Made by a program: the position numbers and the translations under genes
Origin: Actinomycetota bacterium
GTDB taxonomy: Bacteria; Actinomycetota; Actinomycetes; Nanopelagicales; Nanopelagicaceae
Length of the DNA: 25,799 nucleotides
Reading direction: 5' to 3'
Assembly: GCA_947487595.1 (NCBI GenBank)
Contig: CANKXJ010000005.1
Coordinates: 1-25,799 of the forward strand
The notes under the pieces: model-generated
What the model saw: the letters and a program-made list of their open reading frames with translations, nothing else
Told to the model about the DNA's origin: nothing
Database searches by the model: none
Shown here: positions 1 to 7,283 of the stretch, one piece after another
Position numbering within the stretch: position 1 is the first letter of the stretch
How the letters are laid out: each line of letters starts with the position of its first letter

Positions 1-1
1 T

Positions 2-757
2 GCTGGTGGCAAGCGTCTTTATTTGATTGAGACCGCAGAAAAGGGCATTCACTGGATGAGGCTAACTGCTCACGGACGCGCAGGACACGGTTCTGTTACA
101 AACAATGAAAACGCTATAACTCGTTTAAGTGAAGCAGTGGCAAAGATTGGTAATCACCAATGGCCGCAACGTTATAGCGCAACAGTGAAGGCGTTTTTCA
201 AGAAGGTAGCTGCAGAGACTGGCAAGGAATACAACGAAAAAGATTTAACACCACTGCTGAGTGAGTTGGGATTTGCTGCTCGCATGGTTGGTGCAACATT
301 ACAAAACACAGCTAACCCAACAATGCTAGAAGCCGGTTATAAAGCAAACGTTATTCCTGGTTCTGCCAGTGCAGTCGTTGATGGTCGTTTCATTCCTGGT
401 TTTGAAAACGAGTTGAATGAAACGATCAAATCCCTCATTGGTCCAGATATCACTATAGAAACTATTACTACCGATAAAGCTTTAGAGGTACCTTTCGAGG
501 GCGATCTTGTTGATGCGATGTGCGCGGCAATTATGGTTGAAGATCCAGAAGGTGTTCCAGTTCCATATGTCATGAGCGGTGGAACTGATAACAAAGCGCT
601 AGCTGAACTCGGAATTATCGGTTATGGATTCTCACCACTCAAACTAGACGCGGACTTTGATTTCATGGCGCTATTTCATGGAGTTGATGAGCGTGTTCCT
701 GTTGAGGGTCTTACTTTTGGTGTTCGAGTATTGAAAGATTTCCTAGAACACGCCTAA
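2..757 (+). CDS. M20-family metallopeptidase/amidohydrolase, C-terminal part (5' end outside window)
   Basis: The reading frame is open from base 2, so the gene starts before the window; the TTG at 23 is internal, not a start. About 251 residues are visible. They cover the M20 dimerisation (lid) domain, with the conserved segment around AHGRAGHGS, then the end of the catalytic domain with SGGTDNKAL and the final metal-site region around ALFHGVDERVP. M20 enzymes are di-zinc hydrolases that cleave dipeptides or N-acyl amino acids. The N-terminal zinc-ligand motifs are outside the window, so the substrate class (dipeptidase, DapE-like, N-acyl amino acid hydrolase) cannot be set. A similar M20 gene (annotated dapE2) lies near this neighbourhood in Mycobacterium. 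Its stop overlaps the stop of the convergent aldo/keto reductase by 4 bases. Confidence 0.88.
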   Translation, partial: AGGKRLYLIETAEKGIHWMRLTAHGRAGHGSVTNNENAITRLSEAVAKIGNHQWPQRYSATVKAFFKKVAAETGKEYNEKDLTPLLSELGFAARMVGATLQNTANPTMLEAGYKANVIPGSASAVVDGRFIPGFENELNETIKSLIGPDITIETITTDKALEVPFEGDLVDAMCAAIMVEDPEGVPVPYVMSGGTDNKALAELGIIGYGFSPLKLDADFDFMALFHGVDERVPVEGLTFGVRVLKDFLEHA

Positions 758-1698
758 GCGCTGACATCATCTAGGGCGTTGCGAACAATGTCTGGGAGAG
801 AGATCTCTTCACTTTGTAATATGCCACGTAGTTGAGCACCGGTTCTAGCACCAATGATTGTGCTGGTCACACCAGGAGCATCTCTTACCCACGCTAGCGC
901 TACCTCAAGAGGCGAATACCCCAACCCGCTTGCAGCAACACACACCGCTTCAACGATGCCACCACTTCGTGAATCTAGATAGAGAGCAATGTCTTTAGCA
1001 AAATGTGGCGCAGCGCCCCGGGAATCACTCGGAATTCCATTGCGATATTTACCGGTGAGGACACCACGTGCAAGTGGTGCCCAAGCAACAAATCCAACAC
1101 CACATGCTTGCGCACTATCTAGAATTTCCATCTCAACATCACGGTTGAGTAATGAGTACTCGCTTTGAATAGTTGTTATCGGCGCTTTTGCTGAATTACT
1201 AATTTGTTTCGTCGCAGACTGAGCTAGTTGCCATCCTGTGAAATTTGAAATACCGACATAGCGCGCACGTCCGGTGGTATAGGCGAAGTCGAGTGCAGAG
1301 AGAGTGTCATCAATAGGTGAAAATGGATCCCACGTGTGAACCTGCCAGATGTCTACGAAATCGCTGCCGATTCTGGCGAGTGAACGGTCCAACTCAGCAA
1401 TAAGAGCGTGCCGTGAATTATCAACGGTGCGCACACCATCAGGAAAAGTCAGGCCTGCTTTAGTTGCTATGACAACTTCGTCGCGTTGAAAAAGAGTTCC
1501 GATAAGCCCACCGATTACACGTTCGCTATCGCCATCTCCATAGGTCGCGGCGGTATCAATGAAATTTCCGCCAGCATCGATGAAAGCACGGCATTGATCG
1601 GCTGCTTCATGTTCGTCGGTGTCACGACCCCACGTCATAGTTCCTAGCGCTAATCGAGAGAGCATGAGCCCGCTATTGCCCGCTTTTCTCATCTGCAT
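754..1698 (-). CDS. Aldo/keto reductase
   Basis: A 314-residue protein with the full aldo/keto reductase TIM-barrel pattern. The catalytic tetrad is visible: Asp48 and Tyr53 (FIDTAATYG), Lys80 (IATKAG) and His121 (WQVHTWD). The C-terminal part carries the NADPH-binding segment around TSTIIGART. Such enzymes reduce aldehydes or ketones with NAD(P)H in the cytoplasm; the substrate cannot be read from the sequence. The start is ATG at 1698 or, two codons later, ATG at 1692 (MRKAGNSGL). The first lies six bases downstream of a TAGGGT hexamer, which fits a leaderless transcript. It diverges from the phosphomutase gene with only 51 bases between them and converges on the M20 gene. No lesions seen. 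Confidence 0.9.
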   Translation of the reverse strand: MQMRKAGNSGLMLSRLALGTMTWGRDTDEHEAADQCRAFIDAGGNFIDTAATYGDGDSERVIGGLIGTLFQRDEVVIATKAGLTFPDGVRTVDNSRHALIAELDRSLARIGSDFVDIWQVHTWDPFSPIDDTLSALDFAYTTGRARYVGISNFTGWQLAQSATKQISNSAKAPITTIQSEYSLLNRDVEMEILDSAQACGVGFVAWAPLARGVLTGKYRNGIPSDSRGAAPHFAKDIALYLDSRSGGIVEAVCVAASGLGYSPLEVALAWVRDAPGVTSTIIGARTGAQLRGILQSEEISLPDIVRNALDDVSA

Positions 1699-1704
1699 GG
1701 AGAG

Positions 1705-1710
1705 ACCCTA
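1705..1710 (-). promoter_or_regulatory. Candidate -10 element of a leaderless promoter for the aldo/keto reductase
   Basis: On the - strand TAGGGT is followed by six bases (ctctcc) and then the ATG at 1698. This matches the actinobacterial TANNNT -10 consensus, and transcription would start at or next to the start codon. There is no Shine-Dalgarno sequence between it and the start. The -35 region is not recognisable. Confidence 0.45.
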
Positions 1711-1736
1711 GCAAGTCACGAGAGTAAAACCTGCGA

Positions 1737-1742
1737 TAGCCT
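1737..1742 (+). promoter_or_regulatory. Candidate -10 element for the phosphomutase-DUF3090-SCO1664 operon
   Basis: TAGCCT lies seven bases before the ATG at 1750 with no ribosome binding site between, so the operon probably begins with a leaderless message. It sits in the 51-base divergent gap shared with the aldo/keto reductase. No clear -35 box. Confidence 0.35.
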
Positions 1743-1749
1743 TTGCGAT

Positions 1750-2421
1750 ATGCAGATTGTTTTGATTAGACATGCCCATTCCCAAGCAAATGCTCGAGGG
1801 GTCTTATCTGGGCGTCTTCCTAATATCTCACTCTCTGAAAAAGGAATAAAGCAATCCCAGGAACTTGCCTCCAGACTGGGTTCTTTTCCCATCGCACAAA
1901 TCCGCATCAGCCCCATGCAAAGATGTCACGAAACAATCGCACCCTGGCTTGGCGCGCTACCAAAAACCACCCAGAAACTTCTGGTGAAGGATGAGAATCT
2001 CACTGAAGTAGATTATGGAAGTTGGAGTGGAAAGAAATTATCTGTTCTTTCGCGCAACAAGTTATGGAAGACGGTCCAAGGTAATCCATCTGCGATGTAT
2101 TTTCCTGACGGTGAAGGCTTAGCTCACATGCAGCAAAGGGCTATGACAGCAGTCCACGACTCCTTGAATGTCAAAAGGAGTGGAGTTGCTGTACTAGTCA
2201 GTCATGGTGATGTCATCAAAGCCATTGTCGCTAGCGCTCTTGGCATGCATCTAGATGATTTCCAGCGCATTGTTATTGATCCAGCCTCTGTAACCATTTT
2301 GGATTACTCAAATGGAAAAGCTCGTCTGACGCTGATGAATGATTCTCGCTCTGTCCTACACGATGTTTTAGCAGGTCCCAAGCGTAGTAAAAACCTACTT
2401 GGCGGTGGAGCAGGAAAATGA
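1750..2421 (+). CDS. Histidine phosphatase superfamily protein, MSMEG_4193-type putative phosphomutase
   Basis: A 223-residue protein of the phosphoglycerate-mutase-like histidine phosphatase superfamily. The catalytic histidine is His8 in LIRHAHSQAN; Arg58 lies in the SPMQRCHET segment, the acid/base Glu86 in LTEVDYGSWSG, and the second histidine is His152 in VLVSHGDVI. The true substrate of this subfamily is not known. It is assigned to the actinobacterial MSMEG_4193 type mainly by context, because it is followed directly by the DUF3090 and SCO1664-family genes and then mshC, an order I recall from mycobacteria and streptomycetes. It overlaps the next gene by 4 bases (ATGA), implying translational coupling. 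Confidence 0.85.
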   Translation: MQIVLIRHAHSQANARGVLSGRLPNISLSEKGIKQSQELASRLGSFPIAQIRISPMQRCHETIAPWLGALPKTTQKLLVKDENLTEVDYGSWSGKKLSVLSRNKLWKTVQGNPSAMYFPDGEGLAHMQQRAMTAVHDSLNVKRSGVAVLVSHGDVIKAIVASALGMHLDDFQRIVIDPASVTILDYSNGKARLTLMNDSRSVLHDVLAGPKRSKNLLGGGAGK

Positions 2422-2927
2422 GCTACGAGTTTAAGAGCGTAGACCGCTTTATCTGTGGAACTGTTGGAGAACCGGGTGAACGAGAGTTTTATCTTCAAGT
2501 TCGTGCTGGGTCAGCCCTTGTCAGTGCATCCCTTGAAAAGACCCAAGCCTCAACGCTTGCGCAGCGATTAGAGATTTTATGCAAGCAAGTTGCCAAAGAA
2601 GATGCGACATTAGTTGTCGATCGAGTCGAGCGCGATGATGCAGCCCTTGAGTCACCAGTGGATAAGGATTTCGTCATAGGCGCAATTTCTATTGCTTGGG
2701 ATGATGCTTCAAAGAGTGTATGTGTGGAGCTGTTTTCAATGAAGGAGATTGAAGTCGAGGACGAAGTTGCAGATATAACGATGAACTTAACACTTGGACA
2801 AGCAAAGGCCTTCATTGCGCGAACGAATGCAGTGGTAAATGCTGGTCGTGTTCCATGTCCATTCTGCTCTCTACCGATTGATCCACGTGGTCATCTATGT
2901 CCTAGGGCAAATGGCTACAGACGATAA
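2418..2927 (+). CDS. DUF3090 family protein (actinobacterial conserved unknown)
   Basis: A 169-residue protein recognised as DUF3090 from its opening (YEFKSVDRFICGTVGEPGER) and its C-terminal Cys/His cluster. Cys147, Cys150, His159 and Cys161 (CPFC, then GHLC) resemble a zinc-ribbon-like site, although metal binding is inferred. The rest looks like a single mixed alpha/beta domain with no signal peptide or membrane segment. No biochemical function is established for the family. It is nearly always sandwiched between the phosphomutase-like and kinase-like genes, as here, which suggests one complex or pathway. It overlaps the upstream gene by 4 bases and the downstream gene by 17 bases when that gene starts at 2911. 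Confidence 0.85.
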   Translation: MSYEFKSVDRFICGTVGEPGEREFYLQVRAGSALVSASLEKTQASTLAQRLEILCKQVAKEDATLVVDRVERDDAALESPVDKDFVIGAISIAWDDASKSVCVELFSMKEIEVEDEVADITMNLTLGQAKAFIARTNAVVNAGRVPCPFCSLPIDPRGHLCPRANGYRR

Positions 2928-3615
2928 GCGCTCGATTCTGACTTTCGGAGAAATGTCAGTTACAGGTCGATTAGTTGATGCATCGAATGCAACCCTCTTT
3001 GCAACCGTTACACACCAGGACACCGAAATCGCATGTATCTATAAACCAGTTGCGGGGGAGCGCCCGTTATGGGATTTCCAGGATGGAACGCTTGCCGATC
3101 GCGAATACGCAGCTTTTCGGGTGAGTGAATTTCTCGGTTTGGATCTAGTCCCACTTACTATATTGCGCGAAGGTCCTTATGGAATTGGAATGGTGCAAGA
3201 GTGGATAGATATCGATGAATCGATTGATCTTGCCGAATTCTTCTCTCAGGACTTACCGCAACTTCGCTCGATGGCTTTTTTTGATGCAATAATTAATAAT
3301 ACTGATCGCAAGATTGGTCACTTATTACCAGATGAGAGTGGTCATCTCTTTGGATGCGATCATGGGGTTACATTTCACGAAGAGGACAAGCTCCGAACAG
3401 TGTTGTGGCAATGGGCCGGGGATGAAATAAGCGCTGATGAATTCAAGGCGTTGAAGTCGATCAAAGATTCTTTGGGTAAAGAATTGGATTTATCGGCGCA
3501 TTTAACAGAAGTAGAAATCGCCGCTTTACTTGCGCGAACGCTGAGGTTGCTAGACAGTGGCGTGATGCCTATGCCTAATCCGGAGTGGCCAGCTATTCCG
3601 TGGCCTGCTTTCTAG
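2911..3615 (+). CDS. SCO1664-family protein with kinase-like fold
   Basis: A 234-residue protein. I place the start at ATG 2911 (MATDDKRSILTFGEM); the open frame runs upstream to 2839 but that part only encodes the other frame of the DUF3090 zinc-like region. Features of the PI3/PI4-kinase/HipA-like fold are visible: a candidate ATP-binding lysine, Lys45, in CIYKP; a catalytic-loop-like segment Asp125 to Arg133 (DAIINNTDRK); and a metal-binding DFG-like triplet Asp150-His151-Gly152 (GCDHGVTF). The family is sometimes labelled phosphatidylinositol kinase, but no substrate is proven. It is the third gene of the phosphomutase-DUF3090 module and lies just upstream of mshC. Confidence 0.83.
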   Translation: MATDDKRSILTFGEMSVTGRLVDASNATLFATVTHQDTEIACIYKPVAGERPLWDFQDGTLADREYAAFRVSEFLGLDLVPLTILREGPYGIGMVQEWIDIDESIDLAEFFSQDLPQLRSMAFFDAIINNTDRKIGHLLPDESGHLFGCDHGVTFHEEDKLRTVLWQWAGDEISADEFKALKSIKDSLGKELDLSAHLTEVEIAALLARTLRLLDSGVMPMPNPEWPAIPWPAF

Positions 3616-3627
3616 CGGCAAAGTTAC

Positions 3628-3633
3628 TAGAAT
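3628..3633 (+). promoter_or_regulatory. Candidate -10 element of a leaderless mshC promoter
   Basis: TAGAAT followed by exactly six bases (ccaccc) and the mshC ATG at 3640. It is located in the 24-base gap after the SCO1664-family gene. It has the same geometry as the aldo/keto reductase, trmI, lipid kinase and cmk-der starts. It suggests mshC has its own promoter besides readthrough from the upstream operon. Confidence 0.45.
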
Positions 3634-3639
3634 CCACCC

Positions 3640-4881
3640 ATGAAATCCTGGCCTTTAGTTGCAGTTCCACAACTAAACAAATCCTTCAGTTTTCCTCAGA
3701 TATCACTCACGAATTCTAAAACACTAAAAAAGGAACTGGTTGTAAAGAAAGATCTCTATCGCATGTATGTCTGTGGCATCACACCATATGACTCCACCCA
3801 CCTTGGCCATGCAGCTACATATTTAACTTTTGACCTCATCAATCGCTATTTACGTGCAAGTGGCTCAGACGTTCTTTATGTCCAAAATATTACTGACATT
3901 GATGATCCATTACTCGAACGGGCCACTCGAGATAATTTAGATTGGGAAGATTTAGCAACTTCTCAGATTGAGCTTTTCAGAGGCGATATGTTTAATTTGC
4001 GGGTTATTCCACCCGCTCACTACATCGGAGCAGTCGAGGCTATAGATCTTGTCACTGAGGCGGTCACAGCTCTACAAGCCACCGGATCGATCTATGCAAT
4101 TGAAGGGGATCTATTTTTTAAGAATTACTCATCGCCTGACTTTGGCTCCATTTCACATCTGGACAAAGAAAGCATGAAAGAGATCTTTTCCCAACGTGGA
4201 GGAAATCCAACCCTGGCGGGAAAGATCGACCCTTTGGATTGTTTAGTGTGGATGGCTAAGCGTGAGAACGAACCCGGTTGGCCCTCAATTCATGGAGTAG
4301 GACGACCAGGTTGGCACATCGAGTGCACGGCAATCGCCTTGAAATATCTTGCCCCGATTGAATCAGATGCGACTTGCATCGATATCCAAGGTGGTGGAAG
4401 TGATTTGATCTTTCCGCACCATGAAATGTGTGCTTCACAGGCAAAAGTTTTAACAGATAAAGATCTGGCTTCGACCTATGTTCATGCAGCGATGATTGGC
4501 CTTGACGGTGAAAAAATGAGCAAGAGTAAGGGAAATCTTGTTTTTGTATCAAAGCTCATTGACTCGGGCACAGATCCCATGGCTATTCGCTTTGCTCTGA
4601 TGTCACAGCATTATCGATTAGATCGGATGTGGACCGATGAACTGCTGGAAGCGGCAACAAAGCGTGTTGCGAAGTTACGAGATGCGATTGCTTCACCAGA
4701 TGTTGCACCAACAAAGCCAGTAATCGAGAAGATGATTCTGGCCTTGAGCAATGACTTAGACACACCAACTGCTTTAGTCCACCTCGACAAGTGGTCGCTA
4801 GATACAACAAGCGGGGTAAGCGGTGGGGACGTCAAGGAACTAGTTGCAGCGTTAGATGCACTACTAGGTTTATCGCTTTAA
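3640..4881 (+). CDS. mshC: L-cysteine:1D-myo-inositol 2-amino-2-deoxy-glucopyranoside ligase (mycothiol synthesis)
   Basis: A 413-residue class I cysteinyl-tRNA-synthetase-like enzyme. MshC joins cysteine to GlcN-inositol with ATP, the third dedicated step (after MshA and MshB) of mycothiol synthesis in the cytoplasm. Visible motifs are the zinc-site Cys45 (YVCGITPYD), the HIGH signature as HLGH at 54-57, WHIEC with Cys229, FPHH at 259-261 giving the zinc histidine, and KMSKS at 292-296. The length matches MshC and not CysRS (over 460 residues), because the tRNA anticodon-binding C-terminus is absent. The N-terminal extension (MKSWPLVAVPQLN) is also typical of MshC. It is preceded by the phosphomutase/DUF3090/SCO1664 module and overlaps the convergent PAC2 gene by 4 bases. 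Confidence 0.95.
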   Translation: MKSWPLVAVPQLNKSFSFPQISLTNSKTLKKELVVKKDLYRMYVCGITPYDSTHLGHAATYLTFDLINRYLRASGSDVLYVQNITDIDDPLLERATRDNLDWEDLATSQIELFRGDMFNLRVIPPAHYIGAVEAIDLVTEAVTALQATGSIYAIEGDLFFKNYSSPDFGSISHLDKESMKEIFSQRGGNPTLAGKIDPLDCLVWMAKRENEPGWPSIHGVGRPGWHIECTAIALKYLAPIESDATCIDIQGGGSDLIFPHHEMCASQAKVLTDKDLASTYVHAAMIGLDGEKMSKSKGNLVFVSKLIDSGTDPMAIRFALMSQHYRLDRMWTDELLEAATKRVAKLRDAIASPDVAPTKPVIEKMILALSNDLDTPTALVHLDKWSLDTTSGVSGGDVKELVAALDALLGLSL

Positions 4882-5741
4882 TCCTTTGTTCTGCGCCTTA
4901 AATATCGCTCAAACTCTTTTGCTATTGAATCTCCAGACACATCAGGAAGCTCAGCTGCATCTTTAGAATCCTCTAACGCTTTCACATATTCAGCTACATC
5001 ATTATCTTCCTTTGCCATTTCAGTAACATCCTTCTCCCATTCATCAGCAGCCTCTGCTAGATCTGCAGGTGGGATAGATATCTCCAAGAAATCTTCAAGA
5101 GAGTTAACAAGTGAGAGAGTGGCTTTGGGTGATGGTGAATTTGATGCATAGTGGGGGATTGCAGCCCAAAGTGAGACTGCATCAATTCCTCGTCGCATGC
5201 AGCCATCCGCAATAATTCCTAGAATTCCTGTTGGTCCTTCGTAACTAGATACCTCAACGCCAAGTCGCGTCGCTAAATCTGGATGCGCACTACTTCCGCT
5301 GACTGAAATGGGGCGAGAATGTGGGACATCGGCCAACATCGATCCCAGAGTGACAATCAAAGAGACTTCTAGATCATCGGCCAGATCAAGTAGCTCACGT
5401 GTGAAACTCTTCCAACGCATGGAGGGTTCAGTACCTTTAACGACAACTAAATCACGGTCATAATCTGGAAGAACAACTCCAAATATCTCAGTCGTCGGCC
5501 AGGTGATATTACGTATTTGTGAATCATCTACATAGATATGCGGGCGATTTACTTGAAAGTCATAGAATTCTTCAGATTCGATATCTGCAATGAGCTCTGG
5601 AACAACGTCGTTAGGTTCATTTTGCCAAGCAGAAAGTAAATGCTCTATCGCACCTGTTGCCGCTTCGCCGGCGTCATTCCATCCTGAAAAGGCCATCACC
5701 ATAATCGGATTACGAAGAGCTGGGATGTGGTGTATCTCCAT
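4878..5741 (-). CDS. PAC2 family protein
   Basis: A 287-residue protein of the PAC2 family, named after an archaeal/eukaryal proteasome assembly chaperone. Diagnostic segments are the N-terminal MVMAFSGWNDAGEAATGA, the LVVVKGTEPSMRW strand, and the IADGCMRRGIDAVSLWA segment. The acidic C-terminus (residues about 235-280) is variable in the family. Bacterial PAC2 proteins have no proven role; any link to the 20S proteasome is by analogy only. No proteasome genes occur in this window. The gene is convergent to mshC, with overlapping stop codons, and divergent from the HAD hydrolase. A TAAGGT hexamer eight bases upstream of the ATG may be its -10 element. Confidence 0.85.
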   Translation of the reverse strand: MEIHHIPALRNPIMVMAFSGWNDAGEAATGAIEHLLSAWQNEPNDVVPELIADIESEEFYDFQVNRPHIYVDDSQIRNITWPTTEIFGVVLPDYDRDLVVVKGTEPSMRWKSFTRELLDLADDLEVSLIVTLGSMLADVPHSRPISVSGSSAHPDLATRLGVEVSSYEGPTGILGIIADGCMRRGIDAVSLWAAIPHYASNSPSPKATLSLVNSLEDFLEISIPPADLAEAADEWEKDVTEMAKEDNDVAEYVKALEDSKDAAELPDVSGDSIAKEFERYLRRRTKD

Positions 5742-5749
5742 AGGACTAA

Positions 5750-5755
5750 ACCTTA
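5750..5755 (-). promoter_or_regulatory. Candidate -10 element for the PAC2 gene
   Basis: TAAGGT on the - strand, eight bases before the ATG at 5741, with no obvious Shine-Dalgarno sequence. Weak evidence: the hexamer fits TANNNT but there is no clear -35 box and the spacing is slightly longer than in the other leaderless candidates. Confidence 0.25.
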
Positions 5756-5791
5756 GGGTAATCTTGCAGGCTTCTGCTAGATATAAATCTT

Positions 5792-5798
5792 AAAGGAG
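5792..5798 (+). promoter_or_regulatory. Ribosome binding site fixing the GTG start of the HAD gene
   Basis: AAAGGAG ends four bases before the GTG at 5803. An ATG at 5801 overlaps it but is followed directly by a stop codon, so the GTG is the only workable start here. Confidence 0.7.
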
Positions 5799-5802
5799 AC
5801 AT

Positions 5803-6474
5803 GTGAAGGTTTTTTTCGACGCAGTCTTTTTTGATATGGATGGCTTAATGGTTGATTCTGAACCCGAATGGCTCAAATCCGAGAGTGAAATCACCGCTGA
5901 GTATGGGTATCAATGGCAGCTTGAGGATCAGGTGGCTTGCTTGGGCGGGCCTCTCGCGCGCGTTGGTCAATACATGCACCAGAAGTGCAAACAGGCTGAA
6001 ACTCCAGATTTTTTCACCAGCAAACTCATAGAGGTTCAGTCCGAAAGGATGCGACTACACACCCCTTTTATGCCAGGGGCTTATGAATTGGTAAAGGATC
6101 TACAACGTAACGGGATTAAGACTGGTTTGGTTTCAGCTAGTCCACGAATCATTGTTGATGCTGTACTGGATAATGTTGGTACAGATCTTTTTCTTTTTTC
6201 TATTTCAAGTGATGACGTCGAAAATACAAAACCCCACCCAGATGCTTATCTCAAAGCCGCGCAGTTAACGAATAGCGATATCGCAAATTGCTTAGTATTT
6301 GAAGATTCATTAACTGGTGTCGGTGCTGCTACCAGCAGTGGGGCATGGTTGGTGGCTGTTCCACACTTAGTTCACGTAGATGAATCTGAACGTGTGCGGG
6401 TAATTAGATCCCTTGAGCAGCTTAATTTTACAAAGTTACAGTCTCTGTATAAGGATTTCTCAACAAAGATTTAA
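5803..6474 (+). CDS. HAD-IA hydrolase, beta-phosphoglucomutase-like
   Basis: A 223-residue HAD-superfamily phosphatase/phosphomutase of subfamily IA. Motif I is FFDMDGLMVDSE with nucleophile Asp11 and Asp13; motif II is Ser111 (LVSASP); motif III is Lys143 (TKPHPDAYL); motif IV is Glu167-Asp168 (VFEDSLTG). The segment from about residue 17 to 85 forms the helical cap. DMDG(L/V)xVDSE followed by a four-helix cap is typical of beta-phosphoglucomutase-like enzymes and other small sugar-phosphate phosphatases; the substrate is not determinable. The start is GTG with a strong ribosome binding site. The stop overlaps the stop of the convergent RecB-like gene by 4 bases (TTAA). Confidence 0.88.
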   Translation: MKVFFDAVFFDMDGLMVDSEPEWLKSESEITAEYGYQWQLEDQVACLGGPLARVGQYMHQKCKQAETPDFFTSKLIEVQSERMRLHTPFMPGAYELVKDLQRNGIKTGLVSASPRIIVDAVLDNVGTDLFLFSISSDDVENTKPHPDAYLKAAQLTNSDIANCLVFEDSLTGVGAATSSGAWLVAVPHLVHVDESERVRVIRSLEQLNFTKLQSLYKDFSTKI

Positions 6475-7244
6475 CTGTTATGAGCAGGACAAATAGTTTT
6501 GAAATAGCACCAATCGCACAGGCGGCTAGGTTTAGGTGGCCAGTAATCCTTTTCAATTGAGGCAAAGATGTCTCTGGCAACGCGCTTTAGTACTTTTTCT
6601 GTTGACGCTAGATCAGTTAAGGTTGGTGTGCTCTTCACGACTTTCCCATCACCCAAGTAAATAAGTTGTAGTAGACGCGGAAGTACGTTGTGAGTTTTGA
6701 AATAGAGAAGAGCGTAAACGCGCAGTTGGAAGAGGGCTTTCTCTTCCCATCCTGGCTTGGGTGCTTTTCCAGTCTTGTAATCCACAATTCGCACTTCACC
6801 CGTTGGCGCAACATCTAAACGATCAACGTAGCCATGCAGATAGATTTCATCTGAGAAGTCATTTTCGAGGTGCAATTCACGGTGCGTTGCTTCAAAGCTT
6901 TGAGGATCTTCTAAGGTGAAGTAGGTGCGCAAAAGAGATTCTGCTCGATCAAACCATTCCTTCTCATTGGTAACCATTTCCATCAGCTCTGGTTTCTCGG
7001 CCATCTGCGCTTGCCAACGAGATGGCAAAAGTTCGATTGCACTCTGAGGTGTTCTATCTGTGGGAGCATTTTCAAAAAGGTCATGCAAAACGGTATGGAC
7101 TAATGTTCCGCGCTCAGCATCGAGTGAAGGAGGTTGCGGAAGTTGATCGATGACACGGTATTTATAGAGTTGAGGACAGTTCTCAAACTCGCTCACCCGA
7201 CTAGGGGATAGGCGCAGTGGCAGGTTACTCACGTACGGCAACAT
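6471..7244 (-). CDS. RecB-like PD-(D/E)XK nuclease with a four-cysteine cluster
   Basis: A protein of about 257 residues if it starts at ATG 7244. The frame is open to 7409, but that part lies antisense to the start of trmI and does not look like the family, so I reject it. Motifs follow the Cas4/AddB/RecB nuclease pattern. Cys23 (FENCPQLYKY) pairs with a C-terminal CDWC and a later Cys (about 243, 246, 252), suggesting a 4Fe-4S cluster. His50 lies in RGTLVH; the catalytic core is GYVDRLD (Asp141) followed by IVDYKTGK (Asp155, Lys157). It contains only the nuclease module, with no helicase. The same nuclease diverges from trmI in mycobacteria (Rv2119). A role in DNA repair is likely but unproven. 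Confidence 0.85.
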   Translation of the reverse strand: MLPYVSNLPLRLSPSRVSEFENCPQLYKYRVIDQLPQPPSLDAERGTLVHTVLHDLFENAPTDRTPQSAIELLPSRWQAQMAEKPELMEMVTNEKEWFDRAESLLRTYFTLEDPQSFEATHRELHLENDFSDEIYLHGYVDRLDVAPTGEVRIVDYKTGKAPKPGWEEKALFQLRVYALLYFKTHNVLPRLLQLIYLGDGKVVKSTPTLTDLASTEKVLKRVARDIFASIEKDYWPPKPSRLCDWCYFKTICPAHNS

Positions 7245-7271
7245 ACCCGCACTTGCTTCACTTATTTGACC

Positions 7272-7277
7272 TAAGAT
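7272..7277 (+). promoter_or_regulatory. Candidate -10 element of a leaderless trmI promoter
   Basis: TAAGAT followed by exactly six bases (gctccc) and the GTG at 7284. It lies in the 39-base gap between the divergent RecB-like gene and trmI. No ribosome binding site is present, supporting a leaderless message. It could drive the whole trmI-pafB-pafC unit. Confidence 0.45.
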
Positions 7278-7283
7278 GCTCCC

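Noticed and set aside
337..594. Antisense open frame inside the M20 peptidase gene
   Set aside because: It lies wholly opposite a recognisable gene, has no family features and low-complexity Ser/Thr composition typical of shadow frames. The same applies to the many other antisense frames over mshC, gcvP and cmk-der.
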